Source of the DNA: Stromatinia cepivora
Taxonomy: Eukaryota; Ascomycota; Leotiomycetes; Helotiales; Sclerotiniaceae
DNA: 64,000 bases
Assembly: GCA_014898415.1 (NCBI GenBank)
Contig: RCTD01000044.1
Span: 1 to 64,000 of the forward strand
Reading direction: 5' to 3'
This document shows positions 24,901 through 36,930 of this stretch, piece after piece. The notes under the pieces were generated by a model. It worked only from the letters and a program-made list of their open reading frames with translations, ran no database searches and was not told where the DNA came from. Each line of letters starts with the position of its first letter. Within the stretch, counting starts at the first letter, position 1. Made by a program: the position numbers and the translations under genes.

Positions 24901-25167
24901 AAGCTTTTTGCAAAATCTAATAGTAAAAAAAAGGATCATTCTTTTAGTACTGGGTAAGAGTTTATAACATTAAAAATCTTTATTTGTTATTCAAATTATA
25001 TTCAGGAATTATTGAAAAGTTCTATTACAAATATGAAATCTGTTATAAAGTATTCGGTTAAACAATTAAAAAAGACCGGAGATGGATAGGATAATAAAGA
25101 TATTTTTCAGGAATTTGAAGCTTCTATCGAATTTGATAGAGAGGCGATAGAAGCAGATTTGAATTAA
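21934..25167 (+). pseudogene. Unknown reading frame of about 1,077 codons downstream of gypsy integrase
   Basis: From an ATG at 21,934 a single phase runs to 25,167 with no frameshift; all open pieces (22,828-23,043, 23,662-23,994 and others) share that phase. The several dozen internal stops are at positions where Gln, Arg or Trp codons would be expected, so the original was one long protein. Visible traits: acidic, Asp/Glu/Asn-rich low-complexity parts; a globular-looking N-terminal third with VKNRIKD and YCNRLREGLKNLERIW; a middle segment PVLWRTVVHAQMDKEF; and a C-terminal segment ADNWEIINLVKRESP. I recognise no family and no catalytic motif. It lies between integrase and the polypurine tract, so it probably belongs to element G. 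Some Botrytis gypsy families are reported to carry an additional gene; relationship to it is untested. Confidence 0.7.
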
Positions 25168-25326
25168 TAAGAATCTAAAATATACTTTTTTTTAAAACAA
25201 TCTTAAAAATTATTCACCATTTTAGTTTGCTAATACTTTAATTAAACTTTTTTTGATTTAATTATCTTTTACTCTATTTGATTTTTACCTTTTGTAATTG
25301 TTTTAAGGTCAGGTAGAATATACTCC

Positions 25327-25356
25327 AAGGAGGGGAAGGATATAAGAAAGTTGGGA
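25327..25356 (+). other. Polypurine tract of element G
   Basis: Purine-rich run AAGGAGGGGAAGGATATAAG and following bases, immediately before TGTTAAGG. This is the expected plus-strand primer site at the 3' LTR boundary. Confidence 0.65.
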
Positions 25357-25631
25357 TGTTAAGGCCTAATGTATAGTTAGTTCGTAATCATATGATTATA
25401 TGATTTTTTGTAGTTAGGTATAAGAAAAGACTCTGTTCTCCTTTCCTTGATGAATTTAATTGTTTTTCTATTAGTCTTTTTGTACCCTATTTATGTATAA
25501 CCCAAACCATTGTTTAAACCTATTAGTTTTACTATTTGAAGCTTTTATAATGTAATCTGATCAGTTTTAATCCCCATTTCCCTTTGCAGCGTGCTATCGG
25601 GACGCACGTATCTCGACCTATCTCTTTCACA
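25357..25631 (+). repeat. Putative 3' LTR of element G (275 bp)
   Basis: Begins TGTTAAGG after the polypurine tract and ends TTTCACA at the start of the 41-bp repeat X. It keeps an unusually GC-rich patch near 25,587-25,620. No second copy exists in the window, so the call rests on its position and TG...CA ends. Confidence 0.55.
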
Positions 25632-25672
25632 ATATTATTCATTATTATTAACCAATCAACCTCCTCCAAGAA
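25632..25672 (+). repeat. 41-bp direct repeat X, right copy
   Basis: Identical to 11,241-11,281. It begins directly after the LTR-like sequence and is followed by unrelated AT-rich DNA leading into the third copia family. Confidence 0.9.
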
Positions 25673-25799
25673 AAGGAATTAGATTTCAAATAATATAATA
25701 ATTTGATAATATCAATATAAAGTATATATAGAATAAATTGAGAATATATTGAATCAATATATACTTAGATTTATTAGATTATATTATCTATAATATCAA

Positions 25800-27824
25800 G
25801 AAAAATTTCATAAACAAAGAACCCAAACAACACACCGAAACGACGATAACCACCATAAAAAGTACACTTACCGAAACACACCGATCGACCAGGACAACCG
25901 AACATTACTACCAAACTACCCAATATATAAATAATATTATCAAAGAAGAATTTAAGGGTATTAGAATAATGAAAGAATCGGTATTATAAATAACAATAAA
26001 AAACAATCAATGATATTATTAGCTTTAACGGAATTATATTTACCTTTCTAATATTCGAAATATATTTACAAATATACGAATTTGATTTATTAATATCTAA
26101 TATTCAATAACAATCCAATATAATCAAGAAAACAAATAATGAAATCAAAAAACTCCGAATTGAAAAACAAATAGTAGATATATTGAATTAAAAGAATAAT
26201 TCAAATATAATTCTAATCTATAAATTTTTAATCAATTCAAAAGTATAGATATAAAAAGAAGAAAACAATTAGATTATTAGATAAATAAAACTATTTATAT
26301 TATTACGAATCGAAGATGAAACTTATATAATTCAATTACTAAATGAATCTATAATCTTTTGATTTATAATAATGAAATTTTATATAATCGAAATAATAAT
26401 ATTAATAGAATTCATTATACAAATAGAATTTATTATAATAAAACAAATCCTTTAGAAAATATTTTTAAAGAATCTCGAAATCATTTTTCAGGAGAAATTT
26501 AAGATCGTTTTAAAAAACACAGTAAAGGTTAATTTTGATATCCTTCAAGTAATTACTTTATTAATGAGAATATTATATAATATAATAAACATAATATCAA
26601 TCGAAATTATAATAATATATTTTATTGAAAATATAATAAAAGTATGAGATATAATTATTTATCTTCAAAATAATGAAAAAGAAAACATTATTAATATTTT
26701 CAACGAAAATCTATTAATATTCGATATATCTCGGGACTTGTCGGATTGTAAGAAATTAAGAAAAAAAGAAATCAATAGTTTGATAGAAAATAATATATTC
26801 AAAATTATATAACAAATAAATATATCAAAAAACATATAAATATTCAAATCAAGATTTGTTAATGAAATCAAGAACGAAAGCATTGAAAAGGCATTTTTAA
26901 AATCAAGATTTATAATTTAAATATAGAATAATACAAAAAAGAGAATAATATTAATACAATTATTTATGATTCAATAAACAAATCAATATTTAATATTAAA
27001 TATTAAATATTATAATTATTCTATAATCAATTATATAAACAAATCTATATATTAGAAATATTACTCAAATTTATATACAAATAATATCTAATCTAATACA
27101 ATTATTCTACATTCAATCATTCAAAAAAAATAGAATTCCCAAAAAGAACATTATTACAAATAATCAAACTATTATATAATATACCAAAAACCAGAAATTA
27201 TTAAATCAATATTTATTACAATCATTATCTTATTATACTTCAAATAATCTAATCAATCTACAATCTCTATTTAATATATATCAAACAAAAAAACAAAATA
27301 TTTGAATTAATAAAACTTCAAATAAATAATACAATTACTATAACTAATAAAGTATTTATAAATAAAAAACAAAAAGAATTCGAAAATATAAAGTTTGTTG
27401 CAAAAGATTGAGAAACTTTATTATTTGAGAATCTCTTTAAATTCAATAGAATTATTATCATTCAAGCAAATAACGATTTTATTTATATCAATCAAGAAAA
27501 AAAATATACAAATCTACAATTCATCAAAACACAATTAATCAATATTTATAATACAAAAAGCAAAATTCGAAAAAGTATAACCTTAAAGAATCAATATATT
27601 ATTCAATATAAAAAAAAGTTTATATTGCGATAATATATCAATCAAAAATATTATTCGCTTTTTCTTTTATTACCTAGATTATCAATCTCAAAAAGGAAAA
27701 TATAAAATTGATGAATAAAACAATTCAATAATAAATAAACAATCCAATCAAAGGATTGAAATTCATATTATTCAATTTCGATTCGTTGAAATTAGTAATA
27801 TTCACAAATATATTATTCACTAAC
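25800..27824 (+). pseudogene. Copia J Gag and reverse transcriptase remnant, probably internally deleted
   Basis: The region begins with a Thr/Pro-rich, G-poor N-terminus (about 25,810-25,920) and then a Gag-like charged region with ELRIEKQI-type helix near 26,150. By about 27,130-27,210 it is already in the reverse transcriptase: LLQIIKLLYNIPKTRNYW, equivalent to LLKxxKPLYGxPEAGNHW. Near 27,380 follows KEFENIKFVAKDWE. Only about 1.2 kb separate Gag from this late reverse transcriptase motif, too little for protease and integrase, so a deletion is likely. Stops are frequent. Confidence 0.65.
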
Positions 27825-28106
27825 TGTGACGCACAAGAGCCGTAGTAGAGCTGAATAAACAGGGTCAATTATATTCCTTAGAATCTACAACTGAAGAATT
27901 ATAGCTTATAAAGACCAATTAGATATATATACACAAATACCCATTTGTAAACTACAAAATTATATATATACATTATTAGAATTATCATTTTATTATACTA
28001 AATTATATAATTTATAACATATACGTATAGATAATCAATTTATAAATTGATATAAAAGATAAAAAATATCATATAATTAACCTCCTGTGGTTTACAATTC
28101 GTGATA
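27825..28106 (-). repeat. 3' LTR of gypsy copy A
   Basis: On the plus strand it begins TGTGACGCACAAGAGC and ends TTCGTGATA. It is the least mutated representative of this LTR at its left end. Confidence 0.95.
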
Positions 28107-28480
28107 TTACCCCCCTCTTCGGAAAAGCTTGCCTTTGAGTATTTCACTCCTCTATTCCATTACTATTTCATTGAAAACCAAATTTTGTAAAGATTTATAA
28201 GCTCTAAATCAATTAGATTGGTCATTTTGATTGATTTGATCAATTTAATAGAAATTGATTAAATTGACCAAATTAATCGACCAAATTGATCAAAATAACG
28301 AATAAATTGATCAAATCGATCAAATCGTTCATCAATTGATTAAATTAATATTGATTTGTATTCTCCTTGATTTGAGGAACCTCTGAAAGGAAAAAATTTC
28401 AATAGAAAAAAAAAGAAGATTGAATTATAATATAGTGATGATAGATAGTTAATATAATCAATTCCGAAATCGATTAAATT
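28107..28480 (-). other. 3' untranslated region of copy A with iterated ATTTGATCAA-type repeats
   Basis: Next to the polypurine tract, 28,200-28,340 is an irregular run of units like AAATTGATCAAATTGACC. Copies B and C have the same kind of region (60,640-60,700; 58,080-58,370). Confidence 0.7.
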
Positions 28481-28499
28481 AATCAACCAAATTGACCAA

Positions 28500-31400
28500 A
28501 TCAATTAAATTGAACGAAATCGATAAGAGTGACGTTATATTTCGTTTTTACCATATTCAAGCTTCCCTTTATATGATTTATAAAATGATCATAGGCATAT
28601 ATTGCCTTCGTATTATCTTGATGGTGGCAGCTCGTCTATTATATAGAGTTCGGGTCATATACATATACAATCAAATTCCCTCGAATTTGTATGGGTTTTT
28701 GATCCTTTCACGATTGTATATATATACACCATTATAAAATCATAATATCTAATCTACTGTATTAAAGAATACTTTTCTTTTCCTTGATTTTATAAATGAA
28801 TCATTATTTATATGATTATAATTATCCTCTCTGTTCTTATAGAGCTTTATTCAATCAATTAATCGATTAAAAGGATCAGGCAATATTGAATTAACCAGAT
28901 GAAAATTGTATAAGAGATGCAATAATATTTTAAGATCGAAAATAGAATACCAGGTAAAATCGATATCGCTATTAAATTATGAGATTCTGTATAATAAGGT
29001 TTTTCGTACTTTCTTTATTGCTAAAACCTTCTCCACTTCCCATTCCGAATCATCAATTATATTAATAAACAAAGATAATTCGAATATTTGATTAGAAAAA
29101 GAATCATTATATACCTTACGTAATCGATCTGAAAGGAAAACAAAATGAATTTTCATTATAATCGAAAATTTGAATTTAAAAAAGCTTCCAAATCAATTAA
29201 TAATCTTAAATCTTTTTTGAATTAGAAAATCCAGCTTTTTGGATAATCTCTAAATAGAATAACTCTTTATATTAAATTATATATAATCTCCAATATCGAA
29301 ATCGATCTTACACCAATAAGTATTTATAGATTTCGATATCTTGGTTTGGATATACAATAAATCTTCTTTCATTTATACAAAAGCTAATTTATTATATTCT
29401 ATATATATACAGATATTATATATATTTATATCGTTTATTAACTTATTAACATCTTCCTTTCATTCCTATATATATTTCGGTATATACCTATATAAAGTTT
29501 CATAGGGTATGAATCTTTTTAAAGAGTCATATAGAAGAATAAATTACACGTAATTTATTATAAATAGGAATTCTGATTAATCATTTTGATAATAACTAAT
29601 AAACAATTTTAACCATTGCTAAAGGTATTGATTATAGATCTCAATTTGATTATCGATTTGGGGATAATGAATAATAAATAGTTTAAAATCGATTCTTAGG
29701 ATTTGACTGAATTCCTTTTAAAACTATAATATGAATTGAGGGCCATAATCCGATATTATAATATCAGGGGGATTATAATATTGATATATATGATAAAGAT
29801 ATAATTATATTTGAATTCAAATATCAATTGATTTATAACAAAATATAAAAATAGTTTGCTTCGTCAATTGATCAATAATGATTAAAACATTATCATATCC
29901 GTATTTATCCTTATTAAAACTATAATAATCCATAATAACATATTACCATATTCAATTAGGAATTGGAAATAGATATAATAAACCGGAGATATAATTATAT
30001 AAAACGGAACTGCATTTGTAAATATAACAATTATATATATATCTGATTACAATATCATATATTCTAAATCAATAGTATTATTGAAATAATAAAAAATAGG
30101 TTTTGTTTATACCAAAATAAATAATAGAAATGGAATTATAGATTTTATAAATCAAATAAATTCGAAGATTATCGATATCAGGCATCATCAGATAATCATT
30201 GTAAAATAAAAGGTCATTTTGGAATAATATATACTTGTAACCTTGAATAGTTTGTATTCTAAATACTAACAAATTATCTGTAGTTTTATTTGCTTTGATA
30301 ATACAATTAACTAAATCGAATCGAAGAGCGATTTCGCTCAAATCGATATTAATAATCATTGTTTCATCTGGATAATACTTTCGTAAAACTTTTCTTATGA
30401 TTTCGATATCAATTTGATTATCTTTAATAAACTGCTGAAAGCGATTCTTCTTTTTGATATAGTTCTAGAAATCCAATTCATCGATCCGATAGATTAAAGT
30501 ATCGATAAAAGGATTATCTTTTCCAAAGCGATATATAATAATAAAATTATAATCAATTAAAACTTTTGTTTAACGAGTTTATCGAATATTAAGAATCTTG
30601 ATAATCATAAAATATTTAAAGATCTTATAATCGATATAAACCTTGATTTTATATAATGAACCAGCGAATTCCGTTTTCCAATAATTGAAAGATCAAATGA
30701 TTAATAATATTTCCTTATCATAAACTTTATAATTCAGTTCAGCGGTAATCATGATTTTAAAGAAATAAATTATAAAAAACCAATCTTCGTTATACTATTA
30801 TAATAATATATTAATAATTATTCTATTGGATATATTTATTTCAAATATATAAAGGAATCAATGATTATAATATTATAAAAACAAAATAGAGATAAACTTT
30901 TTCTTCAAGATATTAAATATATTTTGGTATACTTTGTCGAATACAAATTTAACATTTATTTTAATAAATTCGTTGAAAGATTTTGCTATTATATTGTAAT
31001 CCTTAATGAACTATCGATAAAAATTGTAAAAACTAAAAAATGATTAAATTCCTTTTATTATTATCGAAAAGATCCAATTTTTAATTACCTCAATCTTTTC
31101 AGAATCCATTTCTACTTTTTTAATAAAAATGATAAAGCCCAAATATTTAATATATATAACATTGAATTCATATTTCTTGAAATCCATTTATAAGCTAATA
31201 ACTTTAATCATTCAAAAATTAGCTTAACATAAATTTAATACTCTTTTTCATTTTCAAAATAGATTAAAATATCATCGAGATATATTATACAAAAGATATT
31301 TAAATAATCAAATAAAATATCATTTATATAACATTGATAAATTACAAAATCATTCGTTAATCCAAATAATACGACCTTGCATTTGTATGATCCGTATCAG

Positions 31401-34400
31401 ATTCGAAAGGTAGTATACTCTTTCGAAACAGAATTTATTCTTATACAATAGAAAGCTTGATGAATATCGAATTTGATAAAAACCTTAATACCGGAAAACC
31501 GAGAAAGCGTTTCATCGATTAAAGAAAAGAGATATCAATCCTTATATATCAAAGAATTCAATAATTTGAAGTTTATATAAAACCTCAAATTATTATTGGG
31601 TTTCTTAATAAATAGAATAGATACAATATAAGGAACTTAACTAAATTTAATAAAACCTTTATTAAGATTATTCATAATATATTCTTTAACGATTTCCAAT
31701 TGTTCTAAAGATATCTTATAAAACGAATTATAATATAAGATTTGTTTTTCTTCACCTTCTAATATGATTTTATAATCATAAAATCAATTAGAAAATAAAA
31801 TGTTTGATTTATACTTGGAAAAAACTCGATAATATTATCGATATTCAAATAATATTTCAAATTCTGAATCGATTTCGGTCAATACTCAATCGAATTTCTT
31901 TTGAACTTTTGTATTTTTAAATTCGATCAAAGCAACCAGTATTCTTTTTTCCGCATATCATTCGTTTTATTGGAAATCTATCACATCATCGAATTCTTTC
32001 AAAGTAATAATAAAGAGTTCAATTTGTTTATCTCTTTTATATTCTAATTAGAATTTATCGGGTTTGAGTGTATATAAATCGAGGATTTCGGGCGATATAT
32101 AAGAGAAGCATTCATAAATCTATAATGATAATATAATTGATTGAAAAAAAGATGGATTGAATTTAAAAAGAATCGGGATTTCTTTTTTTTCAATAAAAGT
32201 CTATATTATATTTATATTTGAAGGTTCTTATTATATATCACCAATTACGATTGATTTGCTTAATTGTAAATCTCTTCGATTCCAATATTCTTCGAACTGA
32301 TTATCTCATTGATTAGTATCTTATGAAACTAATCGATCAATCTTCCATTTGCAAAAGAATAATTAAATAACAAAGAGATTATTCAAATAAAAAATAATAC
32401 AGGATTTCTCTTTAAACCATTCGAAATATTGATTGAAATAATCGAATTTCGTTCGAATCTCTGATAACCAAAGTCTATCTAAAATAACATTATAATTCTT
32501 TAATTCAATAATAAGGAAAAGGATAAAAAATTGTTCACAATCATTGATCATTAGATTAAGAAATATAAAATAGGTAATAATATAATCTTATATACTATTA
32601 TATTCTTTAACTTCAATTGAAACTTCAAACAATATAATTCTAAATTTAAATATAGGAAATAAACAAATAAAAAATATAGTATTAATAAAAACGAATCCAT
32701 TTGCTTCAAAATCAATAAATACTCTTGATTAATAAATGTAATCATTTTTCGAAAAGTTATAAGGAAGGATGAATATTTCTTTCTTATAAACTTGATTAGA
32801 TCAAGAAATCTTATATCCTATATAACATTTAAAATGAAAATAGAATTTAAACATTTGATTTTAAATACTTTTCTTTTTCTAAATAGATATTTTATATAAC
32901 TTCAATTATAGCTTCTAAACTGAAGTCTTCTTCGGTATTCTGATATTCTTCGAATTCTTCTACTTTTTTTATACTATCTCAATTTCATTAAAATTATCGA
33001 TACAAAGTATTGATATATATATTACTCCAGAAAAAAAAGAGGGTAACGAATATTTGAAGTTCGAATAATTATTAGATACAGCAAAACCGGTATATCCGGA
33101 AAAGACATTCCAGGATAGAAATGATTTCGGAAATATAAAGATTCCAAAATTGAAGTTATTAAAACTCCGAAAAGATTACAAAGGGTTTGTAATAACTGTT
33201 GATTTACAAATAACTATAGAAGCTTCTCAATCAATACAATATCGATTTCGTTTTTATAATGAAATTTCGTTTTGATTTATTTTAATAAATATATTTACAA
33301 ATTCTTTTATAGTTTTACAATCCTTGATAAATATTACTATTGTTTATAAAAGAAAATCAGAAATCTTTTATTTGAAATCCCTAAATAAAATTTTATTATC
33401 AGTAATCTTCGTTTGGGTAACAAATAATCTGAACTTTCTATATTATTCTAGAAAATTGCTATATCGAATTATATTAAATATAATCTATATTTTATATTGA
33501 AAACAAATATTATCGATTTCGATCGGATTCCGATAAATCGCTATAAATTATTCGATCAATTCGAATATTATAAATCAGGGTATTTATATATAAAGAATAT
33601 AATAATATATTTATACTTCCGATTCGATTTGATCGATTATATATATACAGTATTGTATCTCATTTTTAAATAATATAATATATAATTCAAATTATTTTAT
33701 AACCAATAATTACTACAAACTAATTTTAGATTTAATATCATTACTAAATTTAATAGTAAGATTTGTAAGTTTTGATATATATATATCTTACTGCGAGTTG
33801 TAATTAATATAGGAATACAATTTTAACCAATTAGATTGATTTCTTGAATAAAGGAACCCTTAATTATTAAATGGATTGTTATTTCCTGAAAAAGAAGGAG
33901 AATCCTTGAAGAACCCTGAATAATTAGATTATCTGATCAAAATTTTTTTCCTTTGACTTTGGGATCTTCGGGTTTATTTAAATAAAGGTCCTTAGATTTC
34001 GATTGAAGGAATAAAGGGAATCCTAAATACTATTGTTGATTTGGATGTTTATATAAATATTATTTAGGGTTCAGAAAGAGATTATATTATTGCAAAGTTT
34101 ATTATTATTATAACTTTCAATTATCGATTCTCCTTTTTCAAATTTATAATTATTATATAAAGATCTTATAATTGTAATAATAATTCGGAAGAAACAATTG
34201 AATTGTTAAAAGTATCGATTTTATATATTGGAATCTTTTTTTTATTAGTTTTCTTTTTTCCAATAGTAATATTATCCAATCCTATATTTATATTTTTTTC
34301 GAAGGGTTATTAAAATAATTGAGGAGAAGAAGAGGGTTTCTTAGAATATACTTTCGAAAATTCAAAATGTATAAAAACAGGAATTCATTGTATTGTAAAA

Positions 34401-34570
34401 GTAATAGTATATTTTTAAAAATATTTATATTTTTATTGATTAAATTGGAATAGATCTTCTTCTTTTAAATATAATGTTTGTAAAAGTTCATTTAAAAAGG
34501 TATTATTAAAGTAAAGTATTATTTAAAAGATCATCAGATAATCAGACACTTATAAATAAATTATAAATAA
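28500..34570 (-). pseudogene. Gypsy copy A Gag-Pol remnant (chromodomain family)
   Basis: Read on the minus strand from 34.57 kb: Gag about 34.3-32.9 kb, retropepsin about 32.8-32.2 kb (32,551-32,745 and 32,363-32,551 are open pieces), reverse transcriptase about 31.9-30.8 kb, integrase and chromodomain about 30.4-28.8 kb. The catalytic box reads YLDDILIYF near 31,260-31,295, both aspartates intact, unlike copies B and C. The piece 30,359-30,078 is the integrase N-terminal domain and is nearly identical in order to 56,233-56,628 of copy C. Many stops make it non-functional. Confidence 0.85.
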
Positions 34571-34852
34571 TATAATGCACAAAAGCTGTAATAGAATTGA
34601 ATAAATAGAATCAATTATATTCCTTAGAATCTACAATTGAAGAATTATAACTTATAAGGAGCGATTAGATATATATATATAAATATTCATTTGTAGATTG
34701 TAGAATTGAGCGTATACATTATTAGAGTTACTATTTTACTATACTAAATCGTATAATTCGTAATGTATATATACAGATGATCAGTTTATAAATTGATATG
34801 GGAGATAAGAGGTATTATGTGGTTAGCCTCCTGTGGTTCACGATTCGTGACA
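34571..34852 (-). repeat. 5' LTR of gypsy copy A
   Basis: 282 bp. On the plus strand it begins TATAATGCAC (mutated TGTGACGCAC) and ends ATTCGTGACA, followed by target duplication CTAAC. Confidence 0.95.
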
Positions 34853-35400
34853 CTAACAATCGAAATCTATTCTTACAAATCGAATATATTATCATATTAA
34901 TAAACAAAAATAATAAAGTAAACCTGATTTATTAATTATTTATTAAATATAAAAGAATCATGAAAAATATACTAATATCAAAACTTTATAATATAATCTT
35001 AAAATTCGATATTAATATAATATTCAAGAATACTATTGAAGGTATATTACCAAAATAGAAAATATTATTAATTATATATATAGATTCGAAATCGCTTTAC
35101 AATTGTTTTATAAAACTAAATTCAATTCAAAAGAAAAAACTAATGATCGATCTAATGGTTTTATAATAATCATATAAACAAAAAAAGATAATAAAAATTA
35201 AATAAATTAATAAAGAATCTAATTCTATTGATATAATAATAAAGATAAAATCATATTAGGTTTTTAAAGATCTTATGAAGAATAATATAATCAAGATCAA
35301 GATTATAGAATAAATAAAAAGATCAAAATATAATAAAAAGAAAACAATATAAATATAAAAATCAAAAAACGAATATAATATAAAAATCATTATAGATATA
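34853..35400 (+). pseudogene. Copia J RNase H C-terminal part
   Basis: Continues the frame broken at 27,824. Near 35,070-35,130 is YIDSKSLYNCFIKLNS, the fungal copia TDSKSLYDxLVKL motif with the Asp of IYTD retained. Near 35,190-35,245 is a KIK.INKESN.ID segment (family W-I-x-G-x-x-N-P-A-D). Several TAA/TAG stops occur at former Gln/Trp codons. The sequence runs to the TA target site of the pogo element. Confidence 0.75.
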
Positions 35401-35451
35401 ACGTGGTTTATCAGCATGTGGGCCATATCAGCATATAGGCCACTTTTACCT
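35401..35451 (+). repeat. Left terminal inverted repeat of element P
   Basis: Begins ACGTGGTTTATCAGCATGTG; complement of 37,401-37,451 with three transition differences. Confidence 0.95.
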
Positions 35452-35477
35452 TAATTTACACTTTTCTCTTTCAACAT

Positions 35478-36930
35478 ATGTTTTATCAACAATCAATGAT
35501 GAATTCGAATAACCAAGAAGCCTGTATACTCCTTGTTATCGAAGTTATTCAGAAAGACAAAAAACTAAGTATTCGAAAGATTGCTAAAATGTATAATATC
35601 CTGTATACGATATTACAGTATAGAATGGATGGTTATATCTTTTATACAGAATATCGATATAAATTTCATAATCTTTCAGAGCTAGAAGAGGATATCATTG
35701 TCGAATATATATTCGATATAGATTCGAAAGGGTTGCCATCTAAATTCAAAAATGTAGAAAATATAGCAAATCATATTTTCGAATTGAAGGGTGCGAAGAA
35801 TGTTGGAAAGCTTTGGGCGTATCGATTTGTAAAACATCGAATCGAATTAAAAATATATTTTAATTGTGTTTATAACTTTCAAAAAGCTTTCTGTAAAGAT
35901 CCTAAACTTATTGAAAAATGGTTTCGATTGGTTTCGAATATGCAAGCGAAATATAGTATTTTGGACGGCGATTTTTATAATTTCGATGAAATAGGTTTTA
36001 TGATAGGGATTATATATGCAGTAATAGTTGTTATTAATATTGAAAGATATAGTAGAAGTAAATCAGTACAACCAGGTAATCGAGAATGGGCTATAATAAT
36101 AATATATGGAAATGGGGAGGGCGAAACTATTCCCCTATTTCTAGTGATTCAAGGACAGATTTATCTTTCTAATTGGTATACCGAAATCGATTTTCCTATG
36201 GAATAAGTTATTAAGTTTATATCAAATAGATGAGCAAATAATGAGATAGATTTAAAATAATTGAAATATTTCGATAAGTATATTAAGAATCGAAGAAAGG
36301 ACAAATATCGAATGTTGATATTAAATGAATATGAAAACTACAAATCAATAGTTTTTCAAGTATACTATAAAGAGAATGATATTATATATCTAAGTTTACC
36401 ACTGCATTCAAATCATTTAATTCAGCCATTTGATGTTGGCTGTTTTGGTAATCTGAAATGTTTATATGGTGTGTTACGAACCTCAACTACGAAACTAGGG
36501 CTAGCCGAAAGCGGGCCGAATTGTACGCTAGTTTGAAGAGTTTTCACCTATATAGAGGGGAATTCTTCAATACCATTTAGAGAAAGTAATGAAAAGTTTT
36601 GATTCTAAACCCGAACCTATTGTTATTCGAATATTAACCGATTCTTTGCTGTGATTCTCACATGGTGATCAAATTGATGAATTTATCAAGGCATATATCA
36701 ATCATATTTCGAAGGTTGAATTCTTTATAACTTTCAAAGCTGTATATCAAGAATTAATTATTAGTTAGAATATGAAATCAGGGTTTTGAAGAATAGGTTT
36801 AATACTATTTAATCTTGAAGTTGTATTTTCGAAATTAGATATTCGAATTTGTATATCTATTCCCCCCTCCCCCTTCGATTTAGATCAATGGATTTCTCAA
36901 ATCCTTTGCAATTCAATCGAAGTTTTTTTT
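35478..36930 (+). pseudogene. pogo-type transposase, broken by RIP and a solo LTR
   Basis: The first open part (35,478-36,206) has the N-terminal helix-turn-helix (SIRKIAKMYNI, residues about 35-45), a CENP-B-like second DNA-binding region (ENIANHIFELKG, about 97-108), and the start of the DDE domain with YNFDEIGFMIG (about 167-177), the first catalytic Asp. Three stops follow in about 50 bases. In the second part (36,261-36,536) LILNEYENY replaces the family's (L/I)LDGHxSH, so the second catalytic Asp is Asn. LPLHSNHLIQPFDVGCFG contains the third Asp. The frame is interrupted at 36,472-36,667 and continues as DQIDEFIKAYINHIS and later FSKLDIRI to about 36.93 kb. It would cut and paste the element at TA sites; this copy cannot. 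Confidence 0.92.
36472..36662 (+). repeat. Solo LTR (191 bp) inside the pogo transposase
   Basis: Begins TGTTACGAACC, ends GATTCTCACA, and is flanked by the direct repeat TGGTG (36,467-36,471 and 36,663-36,667). Removing it and one repeat rejoins the transposase frame exactly as LYG-DQIDEF. The first 70 bp are strikingly GC-rich for the surroundings. Its last 25 bp resemble the end of the LTR at 44,533-44,824. Confidence 0.88.

Larger units (their letters stand above)
11241..25672 (+). mobile_element. Gypsy retrotransposon with an extra third reading frame (element G), split by copia-A
   Basis: Order on the plus strand: Gag/retropepsin 11.3-12.5 kb, reverse transcriptase and RNase H 12.95-14.69 kb, [copia-A 14,760-20,237], integrase 20.24-21.8 kb, unknown long frame 21,934-25,167, polypurine tract 25,327-25,356, LTR-like sequence 25,357-25,631. 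Removing copia-A and one target duplication leaves about 8.9 kb of contiguous element. The 5' LTR is not recognisable. A 41-bp direct repeat lies at both outer ends (11,241 and 25,632). RIP stops occur throughout. Confidence 0.8.
27825..34852 (-). mobile_element. Complete chromodomain gypsy retrotransposon, copy A (7,028 bp)
   Basis: The LTRs are both 282 bp (3' LTR 27,825-28,106; 5' LTR 34,571-34,852), with target duplication CTAAC at 27,820-27,824 and 34,853-34,857. The complement of a polypurine tract (TTACCCCCCTCTTC) adjoins the left LTR, fixing the orientation as minus. The same family occurs as copies B and C on the plus strand. It lies in the RNase H of copia J. RIP stops are present, but the reverse transcriptase YLDD box survives. 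Confidence 0.95.
25800..35400 (+). mobile_element. Third Ty1/copia family element (J), split by gypsy copy A
   Basis: Plus-strand copia polyprotein sequence at 25.8-27.82 kb resumes in frame at 34,858, exactly across the target duplication CTAAC of the minus-strand gypsy. Joined across that insertion, the RNase H reads FTNILFTNNRNLF, matching the copia FTDASFANN motif. No LTRs were recognised. The right end runs to the pogo transposon at 35,401 and may continue beyond it. Confidence 0.72.

Noticed and set aside
36466..36540. GC-rich patch as foreign coding exon
   Set aside because: It is the first part of a solo LTR with TGGTG duplications; the apparent peptide is incidental.
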